Source of the DNA: Echinococcus granulosus
Lineage: Eukaryota > Platyhelminthes > Cestoda > Cyclophyllidea > Taeniidae
Length of the DNA stretch: 64,000 bases
Assembly: GCF_000524195.1 (NCBI RefSeq)
Contig: NW_020170488.1
Location: 4,953-68,952 of the forward strand
Reading direction: 5' to 3'
Each line of letters begins with the position of its first letter. The stretch's first letter is position 1. A model generated the notes under the pieces. The model had not been told where the DNA came from and made no database searches. It saw only the letters and a list, made by a program, of their open reading frames with translations. Shown here one piece after another: positions 1-15,061 of the stretch. The position numbers were made by a program, and so were the translations under genes.

Positions 1-3000
1 GGGCACCAAGTTACGCAGCCTGTTAGGTAGGTAGGAAACCGCATCTAATTTGCATATTTAAGCTACGCAACTTCGTGCACACCATCTTCGTCAGAAATGT
101 ACAAATTATCTGTCATGCATTTGCCATGTACTCCACGAACTAGTCAACCCATTGCGTTGACGTATTTGGTGCGTGTATTCATTTGGCACCCACACGTTGT
201 GTCGGACAACTAGTGGAGGCAGATTGTCGAGTAGCAATTTGGCTGAATGTAGTGTGGATAAAAAGTGTTGTTTGCTTTATTGCTCACCCACGACTGGACA
301 CTTATGAAATACACGATTCGATGTTATGGCAACCCACGTAGGCTTGAAACGAGTGAAGAAATGGACGCCAACTATGGAAGCCTATTTTACCATCCAGGAA
401 GTAGAAAGAAAGGCTTTAATCTGGCATGTCACAAGCCTGATGCTGAAAAGATCCAATATGGAATTCCGTTGTAGCAGTTATTGTCATAGGTACATTGGAA
501 CATCGAATTCGCTTCCCTGTGAGTCTTCTTCGCATTGGTTGGTCACGTCATCTGTGCAGATGCCTGTACCGCACTACACGGAGATTATGTTGGCGATCAT
601 TCATTAGCTTGATTGCAATCTTTTAATTAGTGATTCCTGAAGTGCCAATTTGAGAAACTCAATGCATTATCGCCTGACTACGAACGTTTGGCAAGTCGAT
701 TTCTGTCTTCCTACTCATTTATATTAGTAGACCACCCAAACCATCATAATAATAATAATTTAGTAATGAACGCTGACCGTGAGAATAGGCTAGCTCAAAA
801 TGAAGCTGTAAAAAAGAGGCCTGTTACTCACACAATTAACCTGTGTAAGGCTCTGCATTTCCCAATATTTAATGTTGTGGTCACGAAAATTAGGGTTTTA
901 CAGCCTGTGTGTGAATCAGCGTAAATTAGTGACATCGAACCCATCCTGCAATTCATGTGGGTAGAGTGGTAGTTGCATGTAAAACAAACACTTCCTTTAA
1001 ACCAGTGTATTTGACAGGAAAATAAGGAAGGATATCGAGGCACCGGATTGTCCGCTGCACACATCTTCCCCTTTGTACTGAGGAAAACGGAGTGTTAAAC
1101 CCCTTCCCAGTAAGCTCCAGTTAAGTTTAAGGACTTAAAACTATCCTGCATTGTAGAGATCGCGATCACGTGTGTCCACACATTCAACGGCCATTCAGGC
1201 TAGGACGAATCGCCTTGCCTAGATTTGTCAATGTACAATCTGGGCATTGCGCACTGATCTCCAGTAGTTTAGCTTTTATGGAGGCTAGATAGGCATAGCG
1301 CAACACCTAACAACTGTGTGAGCAAATGCTATCAGCTAAATCAGTCCTTTCGTCCATTTATTGTATTAGGATAACTGCTGGAGTCTCCTGCAATTCCAGA
1401 CGATTATTCACACTTTTCGGCTTTAAAAAAACTTCCTCGGAGTTTAATCCCTCCGACATTGCTCAACCCTCCTTGGCTTGTAATCGTGTTGAGGCCTCCC
1501 CAGTGACCTACATGGCACAAAGCCATAATCAGCGTATTTTCACAATCACGCCATGGTCAAGGCTGTTTAAATACACTAAAAGTGGAGAGTGGGATTAACC
1601 TGGGACTCAACGGGAATGGCAGTAGACGCGGATGCAGTATATTTGTTGTGGGTACGCTGTCAACGTCAAAGGTCTCATCTGTCGTACGGTTAGGACCTCG
1701 GCAGTGTCTATGCTCACAAGCCAAAACACCAATGTATGATTTATCAAAGGCAAGTGCTAATAAAACAGTGGGGAATTTCGAATTTACGCATTTATTGTAG
1801 AGTTCTGTTGTGCTTTTGCGTTTTTTTTTGCACTATCTCGGTGTGATGGTCATTTTCACCTTGTATATAGCCTGCCAGCCCTTCCTACGCTCATAATAAA
1901 CCGTTTTACTTATCATCAACTTCTCCTGATGTCATGTAAGTGTCATTTCTACCACTTTATGCCTAATTTGGTGTATTTTTGCTCCACGAAGATTGCATGC
2001 CTTTTCTAGTAACTTCTAATTCTGACCTTCGGAATTATATTAATTGCAACAATTAGTTTATCATTTAATGCAGTCGTATTTCACCTTCTTCCCTTCTTCT
2101 TTAAAGATTTCGATAACATGTCGAGACTGACACTCCGAGGTAATGGAGGGAGATGTTGGGCTAGGAAAGGACTAATTTTCTACTTCGTTGACTGGGATCA
2201 AAGCTTCAGCTAGCAGGTTTGACGGCTCCTTGCAACAACATTACCCTTGCTGACAATTCACCATGACCCTCTTGGACTGAAGGAGCATATAGCTAGGATG
2301 CCCAGATGAAGATGTGGACTAACGCTTTTTGAGAGTCTCAACTACAGCTTTAAGGGAATGTTGCAAAATACGCTTTCTAACCATATCAAAGTTAATAGGC
2401 AATGGCTCTACTTCTCTGCCACCCGCCTTTTCCACCCCATTGTGATGGCTTACATATGTGAAACCGTATCGCCCACATGTTTGCATTCTATCATCCTTTC
2501 ATTTCCTCTTTCCCCTCCTCCTCTCCTCCCCAAATGGTGCATGTGCGTCGCGTTTTTGGGACTTTTCTAACCACTCAGAATTTCATTTGGTAGGCCAACG
2601 GACACATACACCAGCATCAAAAGGCATTTATGATAAAGCAGAGAGGACGAAACACCCGAGACCGTATCAGGAATGATTTTCCGGTGGTAGTCAAACTCAT
2701 ATGGTGGATTTTCACGCATATCTCACCATCAGTATTGTTAAATTTATCATGTGTTTTATTTGCCTGACGAAGTCATTCGTGGTGCTTGAGATCAAACATG
2801 TAGTGGCTCCTCATATCAACTAACTGCCCAACATTGCCTACCGATCCGTATATCAACCGCTTTCTGTCTAAAATGGTGCAGCAGATGAAGGTATCAATGA
2901 CGATTCAGGCTTAATTTAGGTGTGCATAAAAGTAAATCGGTAATCACAAAAAAATTGTGGGGATGTTTAAAAAGACAGCAGGCAACAATAGCCATACAAG

Positions 3001-6000
3001 TTTTTAATCAAGCCGCCCATGGTGCACACCAATTCCTTCTACTAAATGGAATTACTTGTGCAGGTTTTTGTGTGGCTAGACGAAATGACTCAACGTAACT
3101 TGTAGAGACTTGCCAAGAAGTTCTTGAGGGCAGGCGTGCATTACAAATTGGAGAAAAAACATGTGCAAATCTACCAGTAGGCTACACCTTTCTGTAGCCT
3201 TCTCTGCTTTAAATCCGTCTACCCATCATAAAATGTAGCCTAAATCCCTTAAATGTGATTCCGGCTTATTTGGTTAAAGAAGTAATCTTAACTTGGTGGA
3301 GAAGTGACAGAAGCTTCTCGCCCATTATGCTGTATACCATTTGGAGAAGAAAAGATGGTGGATTCTAATGCCTAAAATTATCCAACTGATCCTTTTGTAT
3401 CTGGTGATGAATCACTCACAGAGGGATCCTTCACGGCAAGGAAGACTGTCTCCTTTTGACTGCCAGCAACATCTAGGTAGCTAATGAACAGATGGACACA
3501 TGGACAACTTTGACCTTCTAAGTCTGTCAATTCCCTGTTCCAATCTCTTCCATATTTTCTACAAAAACTAGCCATTTTGTTAGACTGCTGAATGATCCCC
3601 AACAGCCAGTCTGACTTGCTATGAAAAATGGCTTTGCAGCCTCTCAGTGTTTGCTAGACGAACGAAAGCATCAATGGCTCCCCCCACCCCCGCGCCCCTC
3701 ATGGTTTACTATATTCCTATCCACACTACCCTTCATCTATACGCACCACCAACTCTGCCATCCTTAGAACACTGTGCATGCTCTGCAGGCTCAGTTGTTC
3801 ACTTGTTGACGTCCAAGCAATCTTTTCCCCCTATATCTACTCCATGCATAAAAAAGTCTTCGCCTTGAGAGGGCAAGACTAATCAAACAGTTGGAGTGGT
3901 TTTCCATCTACACAGGCAGATACTGCCCATTCCTCATCCTCCTTTCTGTCCCGACGCTTTTCAAACCTCCTGACATTCACCAATCGCATAGCCATATGCA
4001 GAGTAGGATGGACAGTCCGTTTGAAGGAAATGGGGAGGCAGGAGTGTCAGTGGCTAGGGCGAGGGGCAGGTTCTTTGATTCCAAGGTCAAAACACTCAAA
4101 TGGCCAAAAATTCATCCATTTGTGCCTGAAACAGTTTCCGTAAGGTAGATAAAAGGGGGTAATTGGAGCACTTGACAGCCGCAGTGATGCTTTCCAAAAG
4201 TTGCAATTATATCGGGTTGTCTATAAGTGTAGTGCTGACAGCCCTAGAAGTAAGAAAAAGGCAAACATCGGAAAGCCCTAGTCCTTGCTGTTTTGGCTGC
4301 GTGTATTTTCCATGGCTATAGCTCCTCGGCCACTGGCATGCCTTTTATATCTTCAGGAAAGACTGAAAAGAGTGCTTTGGTGTCAGTACTCTAAACAAAA
4401 AACATTGTGATTGACTAAATCTGTGGGACCTCAACACGGAAGAGGGACCGACACCATGTCCACTTTCAAACATTATCCCAAATTTGTGTTCTACCAACAT
4501 AGAATTCCCTAATAACGTCCACTCTTCAGTCAAGTGTATTAAGGAAATAAATGCAACTCCTCCCACATTTCTGGTACCCAAACGGAGCTCTGATTGACTG
4601 TTGGAACAACAGGGATGACTGACCCCTACTTTTTTAAATGAATTTTGCCTTGGAGCGAACATTCTTACGAATGCTGATTGACACAGCGCCCAGACCTAAG
4701 CGATGTCTAACTCATGATTCCGCCTTCCCCAGTACGGGTCACAAAGAGAACGCAGCCTTGGATGCAACAGAATGGACCAGCTACAACAGTGACAACTATC
4801 GCCCTGCCTCCCAAGCGGTTTATAAGGTATTGACTACGTTGTGATGAGGGAGAGTGAAAATGGATCGCAAGGGGATTCGACATCATGCTGAACCAGTTTG
4901 AGTTTGTTGGTTAGTGTCACGACTTCCTTTTTTTGCTTTGAACCTCTCGGGTCTTCGGTACGTCAATGCTGCATCATCCAAATATGCATGCCCTGTTACA
5001 CCTTCAAGAATAACCAAGAGTTCTGCAAGATGTGACAGATATATGCGGTCGTAATCAAGCTTGTTGGATTGAGCTCTCTCTAGGAATGCAAGTATTTCCT
5101 ATACTTGTAAATCTGGTGCACTGAAAAGGAAAATTTACTGCAAATCAGTGGCTAGAAAGACAGCAATCACATTTGAACCTAATTTGAAAGTCAAAATAAA
5201 GGACGTATAGCCTTCCCCACTAACACTTTTAATATTCACCTCCTCAGAAAGTAAAGACATCTCCATTATCCAAGATGTCGCCTTAATCAAGTAGAAGGAG
5301 GAGCGAATAAGCTGTACTGTTTGGGCGGATGTCAACAGCTCAGCTATCACTCCGACATGAACATATAACGCCGCCTGTGCGGGTGATGCAAACCTTCAAG
5401 GCGTTTTTGGTACCCAAGACCGATCTCACTTTTTTTATCTGATGCGCCATATGAAAGGGAAGATTGATGCCCTATAATGTTGGTGGGTTCTAATTTAGAC
5501 AGACTGACATGCGGTCCAGACCAGTTTTCAGACATGCACCAAGTAATGCGAATGAGTGAATTGCTGAGGCTGCTTGAAGCCCCAGAAAAGTGTTTTTTTT
5601 TTCAATCTTTCAAGAACGTAGAGTTTCCCCTGTCCCTTTTGACAAAACGATGGCACACATACATGTACATTAGGAGTACTAATAATTACATCAAGGTCAA
5701 GGTCAAGCAGACGCCGTAAATACGCTATTATCCAGCCAGCTATCGCGCTAGACATGCACATGCCGTACGGCTTTTCCTACCGACGTCTTTGTCTACTAAC
5801 TACAGTGGCTGGGAGCTTGACAAGACCCAAACACATCCACATGCCCACAAAGTCGCTGTGGAAGTTAAGAAGCTATTTAAATGAGTCCCACTCGCATCAC
5901 CTAGCAACTGATGAACAATAGACTTCCGGGGCCAAGCATTCACCCGTGCAGTGAAAACGTGGCTCTAGTTTTCCAGTTTTCGTTAAACAGATGGACAAAT

Positions 6001-9000
6001 CGTTGGATATTTGCTAACTTATCTCCTCTTCACACTGCACAGTTCTAATACACGCACCTCCTCAACTGCCACTTTTAGAGCACTGTGTGCTTTGTGTGTG
6101 TGTGTGTGTGTATGTGTGTGTGGTGGACCGTAGAAGTAAGCACTTCGCCACGAATTTTCCATGTACTAAAGAGCAGGCAACAGTTGTGACTGCGATTTCT
6201 CTACTCAACACAAATCGATGCAAGTGGATAAGTCTTGAAGGTGTGAAGGAAGAACTTCCACTACTTCAGTCAAGGAGGGCCTCTTCTTGCATGTTACTGG
6301 TCTTCCTTCTAACTCTCACCTCTCACAGTCACACTGAGTTGTGAGGAGGTTTGCTATCTTGCCATAATCGGAGGGAGATACCGCCTTATTCTGACCCTTT
6401 GTGCCGAATTATACATTGTTATGGTGAGTGCTTCAATAAGCAAGGTATTCTGGGAGCTTTCTGTGGGTGGGCGCACCACTTAAGCACTTGTGTCTATTTC
6501 TTGCATGAAAGTTAAAAATCAACCAAGATACATGAATTTCTGGCAAATCAACTTGGAAATTAAACAGTTCGAAGGTAGTGTCTTCAACCAATTTTTGCCT
6601 TCTAACCAACTTGTACTACTACTGTGGGCCTAGTGGAGAAAGGATTTGGAGGTGAAAAACAAGACCCATACAGTGAGAAAGACTTACTGTTTTGTCAGCA
6701 GGCACAAAACGCAGCAAACGCCTGTCACATGTAGTGGTGACAGCGACACCACACGTTAGCATATCCACACAAATAACTCCATATTTGTTCTCTACTATAT
6801 ATGCCAAAACTTTACCCCATAAACAAGCATGTCTTACAAGCGTAGTTACTCTTTCTGGCATTGACAAGTGCTAAGCACTCAGACTTCCTAATGTGGAAAA
6901 ACGATGTATAAAATCACACCAGCATCCAATTCTTATGTACCGATCGAAAAGGTGGAACGGTGAATACGCTAATGATTATGTTCACCGTTTTCACGGGAGG
7001 ATTTGCCGATCACCTGTGGCTAGGTGAATGTCCTGTTACGCGCTCAAAGACTGGAATGTCAGCCGTGCAGTGAGGCGGCCGCGACTACGATAGTGACGAC
7101 AACAAACGGCGTCTCGTGGCGTGGCCCGCTTCAAGCCTTCGCTGTCACACATGTGCTGACTGCCACTGTTGCCTGCTGTGCCCATTAACGGTGTCTAGGT
7201 AGACACGTGACGTGTGCGTCAGCGGTTGCCTCCACTAAGACACACAGGCGGCCGGTGACACTCATTACTGCGTACGGCTCTGTTTTGTCGATGCTAGTGG
7301 AATTAGCAGGTCCGACTTGATTCCAACCTCTCTCACACGCTGTGAGGAACCCCAATACCCACTCGGTAGCGTTGATCACCCATGCTCAAATTTGACTTTG
7401 AGGTGCCTCACAAAATTTTTTGCCTACTCTTCACGCAGTCTCATCTGGGTGGGATGGCACTTCAGGGATTATTTCACTGAAAGAATGAGCAAGCTACCAT
7501 TACCCATGAAGGATGATAGTAACCTCTCCGAATGAGTGATAAACGTAGACTCCCGCCACAAAGTGGTGGTCACCAATGGGTAGGCAGCAAGGAAAGCAAC
7601 TCTACGTGTATATTCTCAGGCTGGTGCCAAACGCGACATCAAAACTTGACAAGAGCTCTTTTAGGAAAAATGTTTTTTAGTTGTTTTTCAAAGCTCCTGG
7701 GAGCAAAACGCTCACATGTTTTCTGTTTTCATTCCTCATTCCTTTCGAATCCCCGCTTATTGTGAACAATTACTACTTCTAGGGGCCTCAGGTACGGCGC
7801 AGCAAGCCGCAAAAAAGTGCAGTGTGTAGAATGCTGAAGTATTTTCTCTTATATGTGACCATAAATTTGCGTTTTCATATGTGTGGTAATGTGATGCATT
7901 TTTTAACTGAGTGGTCACTTCACAACCCGACGTGGTCATAGGGGTCCCCTGTCTCTTCTTCACTTTAGAAGGTAGTATGCCATTTCGTACTGCTGTGATT
8001 TTATTACGACTTCGAGGACGATTTGAGATGCTACCTCTGTATATCCGTATGTTTCATTACAATTGGGATTCAATGAGTGCAAAATCACAGTTGACCAGAG
8101 GCATGACTCTTTCATTCCTTAAATGTACTTGAGTCTATGGGACCCCCTTTCAGTGTGGTCATACATGGAACTGCTTGTGTTTTGCATGGAATCCCTTCAG
8201 CCTGTGCGTTTGCTTCAGGTGATTTTCGGAATGAGGAAGAAAAGTGAAGTCGACTTACAACTTGTGCAATAATGCCCACCATTATGAATTCACCTTTTGC
8301 ATCCTCACCTAGGAGAACAAGGTGGAATAAGATAAATTCCAAACCTGATGAAAAAATATTGGATTATTTAATGTCTTTATAAGAGAAAGAGATGAATACT
8401 TCCAGCTTATCCGTAGATATCAAGCGAATTCGTTCAATCATTCAAATGATTTACCTTATTTTCATAACATGGCGTAGGTGGTAAGGCATAAGGCAGAATC
8501 GCGTCTGCAGTCCACCACGCACAGACAAAGCAGGCAGTGTTCCAAGGGTGGCGGATAAAGTGGTGCGCGCAGTAGACGTGGACAGTGGGAAGAGGAATGT
8601 GAGTGGAGGAAGGTTGGGTGATAGCCATTGAAATGTTCCCTCGTTTAACGAATGTCCTAACGCTAAAGCCACGCTTTTCTAGTGCGGGTAAATGGATGGT
8701 CAGGGAAGTTCATTACTCGTCATCGGGTGCTAGGTAGCTTCAAACAATTTGATGAAATAGTCTACTTTTATAACTATGTATTTTGACATGCCTTAATAAC
8801 CAAAAAATAGCAATCTCGGCCATGTGGCAACAATTGCTGAGGCTAAAGTAACTAACAATCAAATGAAGCTTGCAGATTAAACCCAACGATCGCTTTTGCG
8901 AGTGCACATTTTCCTTTATTCCGGAATTCGGAGGCCACAGAATACCGAAAACAGGTGCTCCATGACTGGGCATCGCAGTACACATTTTTGAATACGCCAT

Positions 9001-9050
9001 TTTAGGTGACGGACAGGCATATTAGAATAGCGTTTTGACTACGCGGACAG
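1..9050. other. Long stretch with no recognisable gene
   Basis: All open frames here are short, resemble no protein I know, and show no chain of frame-compatible exons. The longest, on the minus strand at about 4345-4662, is 105 codons with no recognisable motif. A GT microsatellite lies near 6.1 kb. I cannot exclude small exons or diverged transposon remnants. Confidence 0.55.
6093..6122. repeat. (GT)n microsatellite
   Basis: Direct reading shows a GT dinucleotide run with one interruption (TATG). Confidence 0.9.
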
Positions 9051-9060
9051 CACTGGTTTC

Positions 9061-9118
9061 AGAGGAGGAGGAGGAGGAGGAGGAGGAGGAGGGAGGGAGG
9101 GAGGGAGGGAGGGAGGGT
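9061..9118. repeat. Compound (AGG)n-(GGGA)n tract
   Basis: A purine-only run of AGG triplets passes directly into GGGA tetramers. All purines are on the plus strand, so it could form a triplex or G-rich structure; that is inference. Confidence 0.9.
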
Positions 9119-9727
9119 CAGACTCTGATCTCCATAAGAATCAAATTATTTGTTAAATCCCACATTTAACAGTACATGCTACCTTCCTCTAATTACTCCT
9201 TTAAATCTAGGGACATACAAGTGGGCGTAGAAGGGAAAATGTAAAAATAGTCCACTAATGGCACCGTCAGCGAACTTTTCGTTCTCCACCATGGATGCGG
9301 ACTTCTACAATCGCCTCGAAGGCTTCATGTCCAATCTCGGGTCTTAAGCTTAACCGCAAGAGGAAAAGAAAGCAGACCTTACGCGCATTTCTGCAGAACA
9401 TATTCCCGGCAGCCCTAAAAGTCGCCAATAAACCAAATCCACTTACAGGAAGAAAAGACTCCAGCCAAAGGGTTCCTCTGTCGTGACAGCAAAATGAAGA
9501 TGGGGGAGAGGGGAAGAAAGGAGGGACTATGCAGGGAACCTACAAGGACTGATAAACCGCGCTCTCTATTACAAAATACAATGAGTCAAATGTCTACCAA
9601 CTTGATCTAACATAAAAAACAGTCTGCTCTATCTCTTTGATGCGTCAGTCAAATGTAACCCCATTGTTCATCTCCCACCTATTGATTAGCGCATGCATTT
9701 GAACCATGAATAGGATCACCTGTCTCG

Positions 9728-10834
9728 ATGTCTGAGCGAGAGATTCTCAACAATGCAGAAGGTTGGTGGTGGCAGTGGTCTCTGCAAGGTCCCGGAAATT
9801 TCGCCTTCAAGGTATTCTTCATCGCTGCGCTTGTCTGTGCTGCCCTGTCAGCAAGTGCGGAAATCTACGTCGACTCGTACGACAAGCACACCTTCCAGGT
9901 GTACGTAGCACAAGACGCTCATAAAAATCACTCCAACAGTCGAAATAGCCGCCCTGCTCTCACAGTAAGCGTTTCTTACTTGTTATTCCATTGTTGATGA
10001 GCATTTTTGGTAGACCTAGATAGGAGCTGGGACTCCTACTGCCTTACTCACTCCCAACTCTGAAAGGGTTTAGAAGATGGGTCCGAAAAACATTAGCCTT
10101 TTAAGTTGATAGTGGCTCCGTGTTTTGACTTTTACAACTCGGCAAACGCCTCAATGGTTCGTGCTCTACCGAATGTCATGCGCTAAAGTACGACATTCTC
10201 TGTCTGTCCATCTGCTTATTTATCTCCCAGTTGGCTTATCGCTCTTCCTTGATAGTACGAGACCCGAAGAGGTTTCTGGTTCCAGGAGGACAGGATTTTG
10301 AGCCTTGACAACCAGGCATGGGGACATGTGACACTGATAGGTCACCTTTATTATACGTCTCGCAATCTCGTGGCTCACCATTGTGATCCCTCGAATGGTG
10401 AGGCGTCCGCACTAACCACCCACGTAGTGGTGGCAATGCTGCTATGTGCCATCTTCCTCCTTCTCCTCTCCCTCCTTCATCTGGGGATGTCACTGCGTAG
10501 AGGCTGTCCAATGCTACTGATGCTAACTCTGAGCTGCAACTGCCTTTTTACTGCTCTGGTGGTGCGACTTCTCCGCGGTCTTGAAATGCACGCCTGTCTG
10601 ACTGAGCATTCGTGGCAAAGACTGCCTGCACCACGTCTGCAACTCAGAAAAAACATCTCCATCGTGTGCTTCCAGGAGACCGCCTGGAGTCTTGACACAG
10701 AGAGCGCCGGTGTTGAGTTTCTCTTCTTCCGATTCAGTGGTCTCATTCTCATTCACATTGCTACTGCACTCCTCTTTTTCTCTTGGGCTTTTGGTACTAT
10801 ACACACGAACGGCAATACAAACGTGAGTGTTTGA
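9728..10834 (+). CDS. Possible four-pass membrane protein of unknown family
   Basis: Two exons are proposed. The first (9728-9964, 79 codons) starts with ATG, holds one hydrophobic segment (around FKVFFIAALVCAALSA) and ends at the donor GTAAGC. The second ends at a TGA at 10832 and holds three more hydrophobic segments (VVVAMLLCAIFLLLL; CPMLLMLTLSC; FSGLILIHIATALLFF) with Cys-containing loops and an NIS glycosylation site. The acceptor is uncertain: phase-0 AG sites at 10315 and 10402 both keep the frame, and neither has a good pyrimidine tract. The topology would suit claudin/PMP22-like or tetraspan proteins, but I see no diagnostic motif and do not assign a family. It may continue beyond these exons or not be a gene. 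Confidence 0.35.
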
Positions 10835-10859
10835 ACTAGCATTGTGTCCTCACTACTCT

Positions 10860-13800
10860 GTCTGACAGAACGCAATGATGCTTCAATTGGAACCGCCATA
10901 ATCTGCTTCTTTATGCGTGACAACCAGTTCATCTTTTGACCTCGGTACTGATTAACATTTCAGATGCTATAAATTCGACGCACACTCGCACAATATACTT
11001 CTGACTGAATGTTCTCTTTAGGTGACAAGCGGCTAACCGCAGGACACTGGTCCCTAGGGAGAAACGAGCTCGAACCCTCATTGACTCAGTCTTCCCGATC
11101 AGAGGGCCTAGTGGCAACGATGGGATGCGGTGTAACGTGTTCACAACTTCGTTCATCCACCTCCGTCTTCAGACTCCTTGATCGGAAAGACTGAGTGGGT
11201 TGGACAATCTCATGCTTATGTCGAATAGGGAAAGTTTGCAGCATGTCAGAGCATATGGAGAGGGAGTGGTGACGTCCGCCCAGCCATGGGGTTGGTGTAA
11301 ACTTGCTGCATGCCACCTAAAAGGTCACTTGAAACAAATATAAGTTACACTTCTGTCGACGAATTTTCCCCTTTTCAGAAATAATACAAAATGTAAAGAT
11401 TCTTCTACTTTGTCCTAACATTAGGCTTTATACCTTACTAGAAAATGGTAATAAATTTGGAAGTTTTTTGATAGTTGGCCACTTTTTTCCAGATTGCAAA
11501 TAGAAATGTGACAAATTTCCCACTTACATTTACAGTTTTACTGACCGATACATTTATTTAGAACTTATATCCAAAACATTTTCAGCAGAGTAAAATAAAT
11601 TTGATCCGCTTTGATGGGTTGGTGCTAAAGGCTGTGAAGTGCTGCGGGTCCTCAAAGAAGCCCAAGAGTGCTACCACTTGGCGGAAGCCGCGCTAGCGGA
11701 GGAGCACTCGGAATGGCAGTTGGAAGCCCAAAGTGGGGGTAAAAGGCAGACGTGGGCGTCAGGTTATGCACCATCTAATTGACACTGCTGGTTGCGAGGT
11801 GTTCAAATCGGTTTGACCACTGCAAAGGGTCAAAAGTAATTGCGAGACCAAAGATTTAAAAGCCACTTCACCTGTTTGGTGGGTCTTGTGCTCCAATTGG
11901 TATGGAGCGCGCAGTCCGTCTTGGCTCTTCACAACGGCGCAGTGCCAAGACTGAGCGATCAATCATCCACCCAAGATCGCAGCAGCAAAGTTGCTCACAC
12001 TATTTCGTCTCTTAAATAAACACCTTGTTCTCCATACAATACCGTGGTCGCTCATCAAAGCCTAACACCTTGCGAGAAGAGCTGGAGCTGTAGTCCCTAC
12101 CGAATACGCATCGTTGTGCATGTTTTCTCCATCTACCCTTTTTCTGAAAAACTGTAGACACAATGGGCGGAATATGTTGCAGGCCAGTAATGTTAGCAGA
12201 GGACGTGGAAGAGCCCAACTTGTTAAAGCCAAATTTTTCAATTTTTTTATAGATTACACTCGTCGTTACTTTGTGTCTAAGCTTTATTCCAAAAATGTGC
12301 CGTGCTTACTTCCCACTCGCCTTATTCGTCTTTCAAATGATTGCGCAACGGCGATTTATTGCATGCGATTCGCTTCATCATCATGGCTATCCTAACAGCG
12401 CCATTGGATGCAAGTGTTAATGCGGCTTTCTGTTTACGCGTCCTTTTTAGCAACCACGTGGCTGCGGTAACACGTCCCCATGCCAAGTTGCACCCCCAAA
12501 TGTTTATGCAGCATAGCACTAGTAGGCGTCAGTAGTATATGCATCAAAGGCGGTGGCCTCCATTCTTGTCGCTGTCACCGAGATGAAGGAAACTGCCGTT
12601 TCTTCCTTGCCTCACAATTCTTTTCCTGACCCCAATTCATTAAGCCACCAAGTACTAATTCCCTGCCTTTCAGTGCCTTCCCACATTATGATACCCAACT
12701 CCCCTTGAAAGGGCACATGCACACTTCCAAATCATAAAATTACATCACGGAAAAAAATACCTCAGTTTCTTAATTGGAGCGATTGAACTTTGTGCTCTTA
12801 TGTTGACTGTAGTGGGGGAGGGGGGAAGAAGGGGGCGCCGAAAATCACAGAGAGACCCCATCTCAGACCAACACTCCACCGATAAGTGGCCTTGACAAGC
12901 CAATCAAATTCAAGTAGTCGCACAAGTGCCTGATGGAATTGGTCTGCCAAACGTAAATGTAGGAGTGTGGAGGTTTAAAACAATAGATTCGTTACGTTTC
13001 ATTTTCCTGTGAAGTCACTTTTGAGGGTCTGATTTCCACAGTTATCACCTAGTATGGCTGTTGACCTGTTCTTTGTTTTAGTCAGCTGAGCCGCCATGTT
13101 CAGCCCAATTTTGGTGGTTATTCGAGAACTCAAACGTGGAAGAAGCAGAAGTACTTAGTATCCGGGATTTATTCGTAGACATGCGAATGGTATGCAGTAT
13201 TTTGTCTATGCCCCAACTCAAAGATGGGTGAAGGCACATTGTTGCACCATGTGCTTTAATAACACGGCGCAATATTGCGCAACAAACTCAACGAGTGAAA
13301 CAATCCCAATGCATACTTTTGGTTTGCCAGTACTTTGTTTGTAGCTACGTTGATAAGGGCGTGTACCAATGGCTTCTGGAGGATTGATTGTCTTTCCCTC
13401 AGGAGCAGATTGCTGGTTATATTAGAGAGTGTTGACTCTATTTCTCCTCTACTCATAGCTAAAGGACGCTCTTTTTACTGCAGTGGGCTGGCACTTGTTT
13501 TAATTTGTGTTCAGCTGTGCGGCCTTTTCGTTTCCTGTGGAGTGGCCTACTGCTTTAGCGGCACGAATATCCGCTTGGCGCCACTAGACACTGCATCACG
13601 CCGATTCTTCTCTGTGGTACTAATAAGTCACTGTAGCACTTACACAGAAATAGCTTAGACGCTACACTCATACGCTTCAAGTCGTCCTTTTGACGGTTGT
13701 CTTGGCTTTTATTAAGGCGAGTTTCTTAATAAGCACAGTCAGTACCTCGGTTTCACTGGAATATTCACTTGACCAAAACACCCACTCATGCGTGGAACAC

Positions 13801-15020
13801 GCCATCTCATGGACCGAATGCAAGTTGGAGACAGGTGCAAACGCGCAATGGCCCGCATCAACACGCACGCTCCTTAAGCTGCACGAAGTGCTCCCATTTA
13901 GAGAAGACAACAACAACAACTTCACCTCACAGACGCAGGGAGTGGTTCACCATTCGCGATAGTAGCACAAAATTCTTCGGTTTGCGTCCACATTCCAAAG
14001 GGAAGAAAATATGGCACATTTCCAAAAGTTGATTGCATCAGACGATGGAGAAAGTGTTCGCCTACACCAAGAGGACCCACCGTTAAGTTAAAGACACTTA
14101 AAGATGAGTAGCCAGATAGCAATATGACGCTGAATGTTTAGTCAAAGAGGAGAAGAATACACTGATTTGCGATGGGCATGCAGCCCACCTTTGACAACTG
14201 AATCTGGTCCGGCTGATTCCTTTACTATTGACATCTCATTTTGCACCCAACTGAACGCCTGGATCAAGAAGCTACATGAATGTCACCCGTAGCTGAGTTG
14301 ACTTTGTGAAGAAGGTTAAGAAATGTGTGCAAGTATCTGTTTTGCATAGATTCAATCAAAGAAGGCTCTAGACATCAGATTTGAAAGACATGGAAGAAGC
14401 CATTTACGGATTCCGCGGAGATCCACAATGGATGAACCGTCAAACGTGCATCATCTTATAGCAGTTACCTCAGCCACTTTTTCTGCCAAAAGGTAACTTA
14501 GAGCTGCAGCGATATCGAGCCTTAGACGGCTTACCAAGTTTAGCATGGAGGCGCTTCCCCATTTGAGGCAGGATGAACAGTCGGGCAGTTAGAAGGAGAA
14601 ATATGTACCAAAGTTGGTTTCTGCAAAAGAAATTTTAAAGTTTTAGGTCAAATGTCTCCACTTTTGGAAGTATCAATTGTTGAGCATCATCCAGCCCTTG
14701 GGAAGCGGAAAACCAATGCCCATCCCTTTACAAAGAGGCCAAAAATATGGGTCGGAGTCCAGCGTCTTCTCACCGCCCCATTGGAAAGCTTAGTTGGTAC
14801 TGGATGGTACTGGCTTATAGCATTGACAACGCTGTAACGGTAGAAACATAAGTGACCGATGAAATTGTTGAAGGCGATGATTATTTAGATGCTTCTTGCT
14901 TCTTCCCAGGTTGTACGACTCCCTTCAGTGGCCTAGCCTTATAATCATATTCCAAGACTGTCCCACCGCCTGCCATGGATACTAAAGACACTACAGTAGA
15001 GTAAGCGCTGCAGAGAGTAT
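10860..15020. other. Non-coding stretch, AT-rich in part
   Basis: There is no frame with homology or a credible exon chain. About 11330-11620 is AT-rich. A short inverted match to a tRNA B box near 11070 hints at a SINE remnant. Nothing else is recognised. Confidence 0.5.
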
Positions 15021-15021
15021 T

Positions 15022-15061
15022 GGAGGAGGAGGAGGAGGAGGAGGAGGAGGAGGAGGAGGAG
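15022..15061. repeat. (GGA)n microsatellite
   Basis: An uninterrupted GGA triplet run. It produces poly-Ser/poly-Leu open frames on the minus strand that are not genes. Confidence 0.95.
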
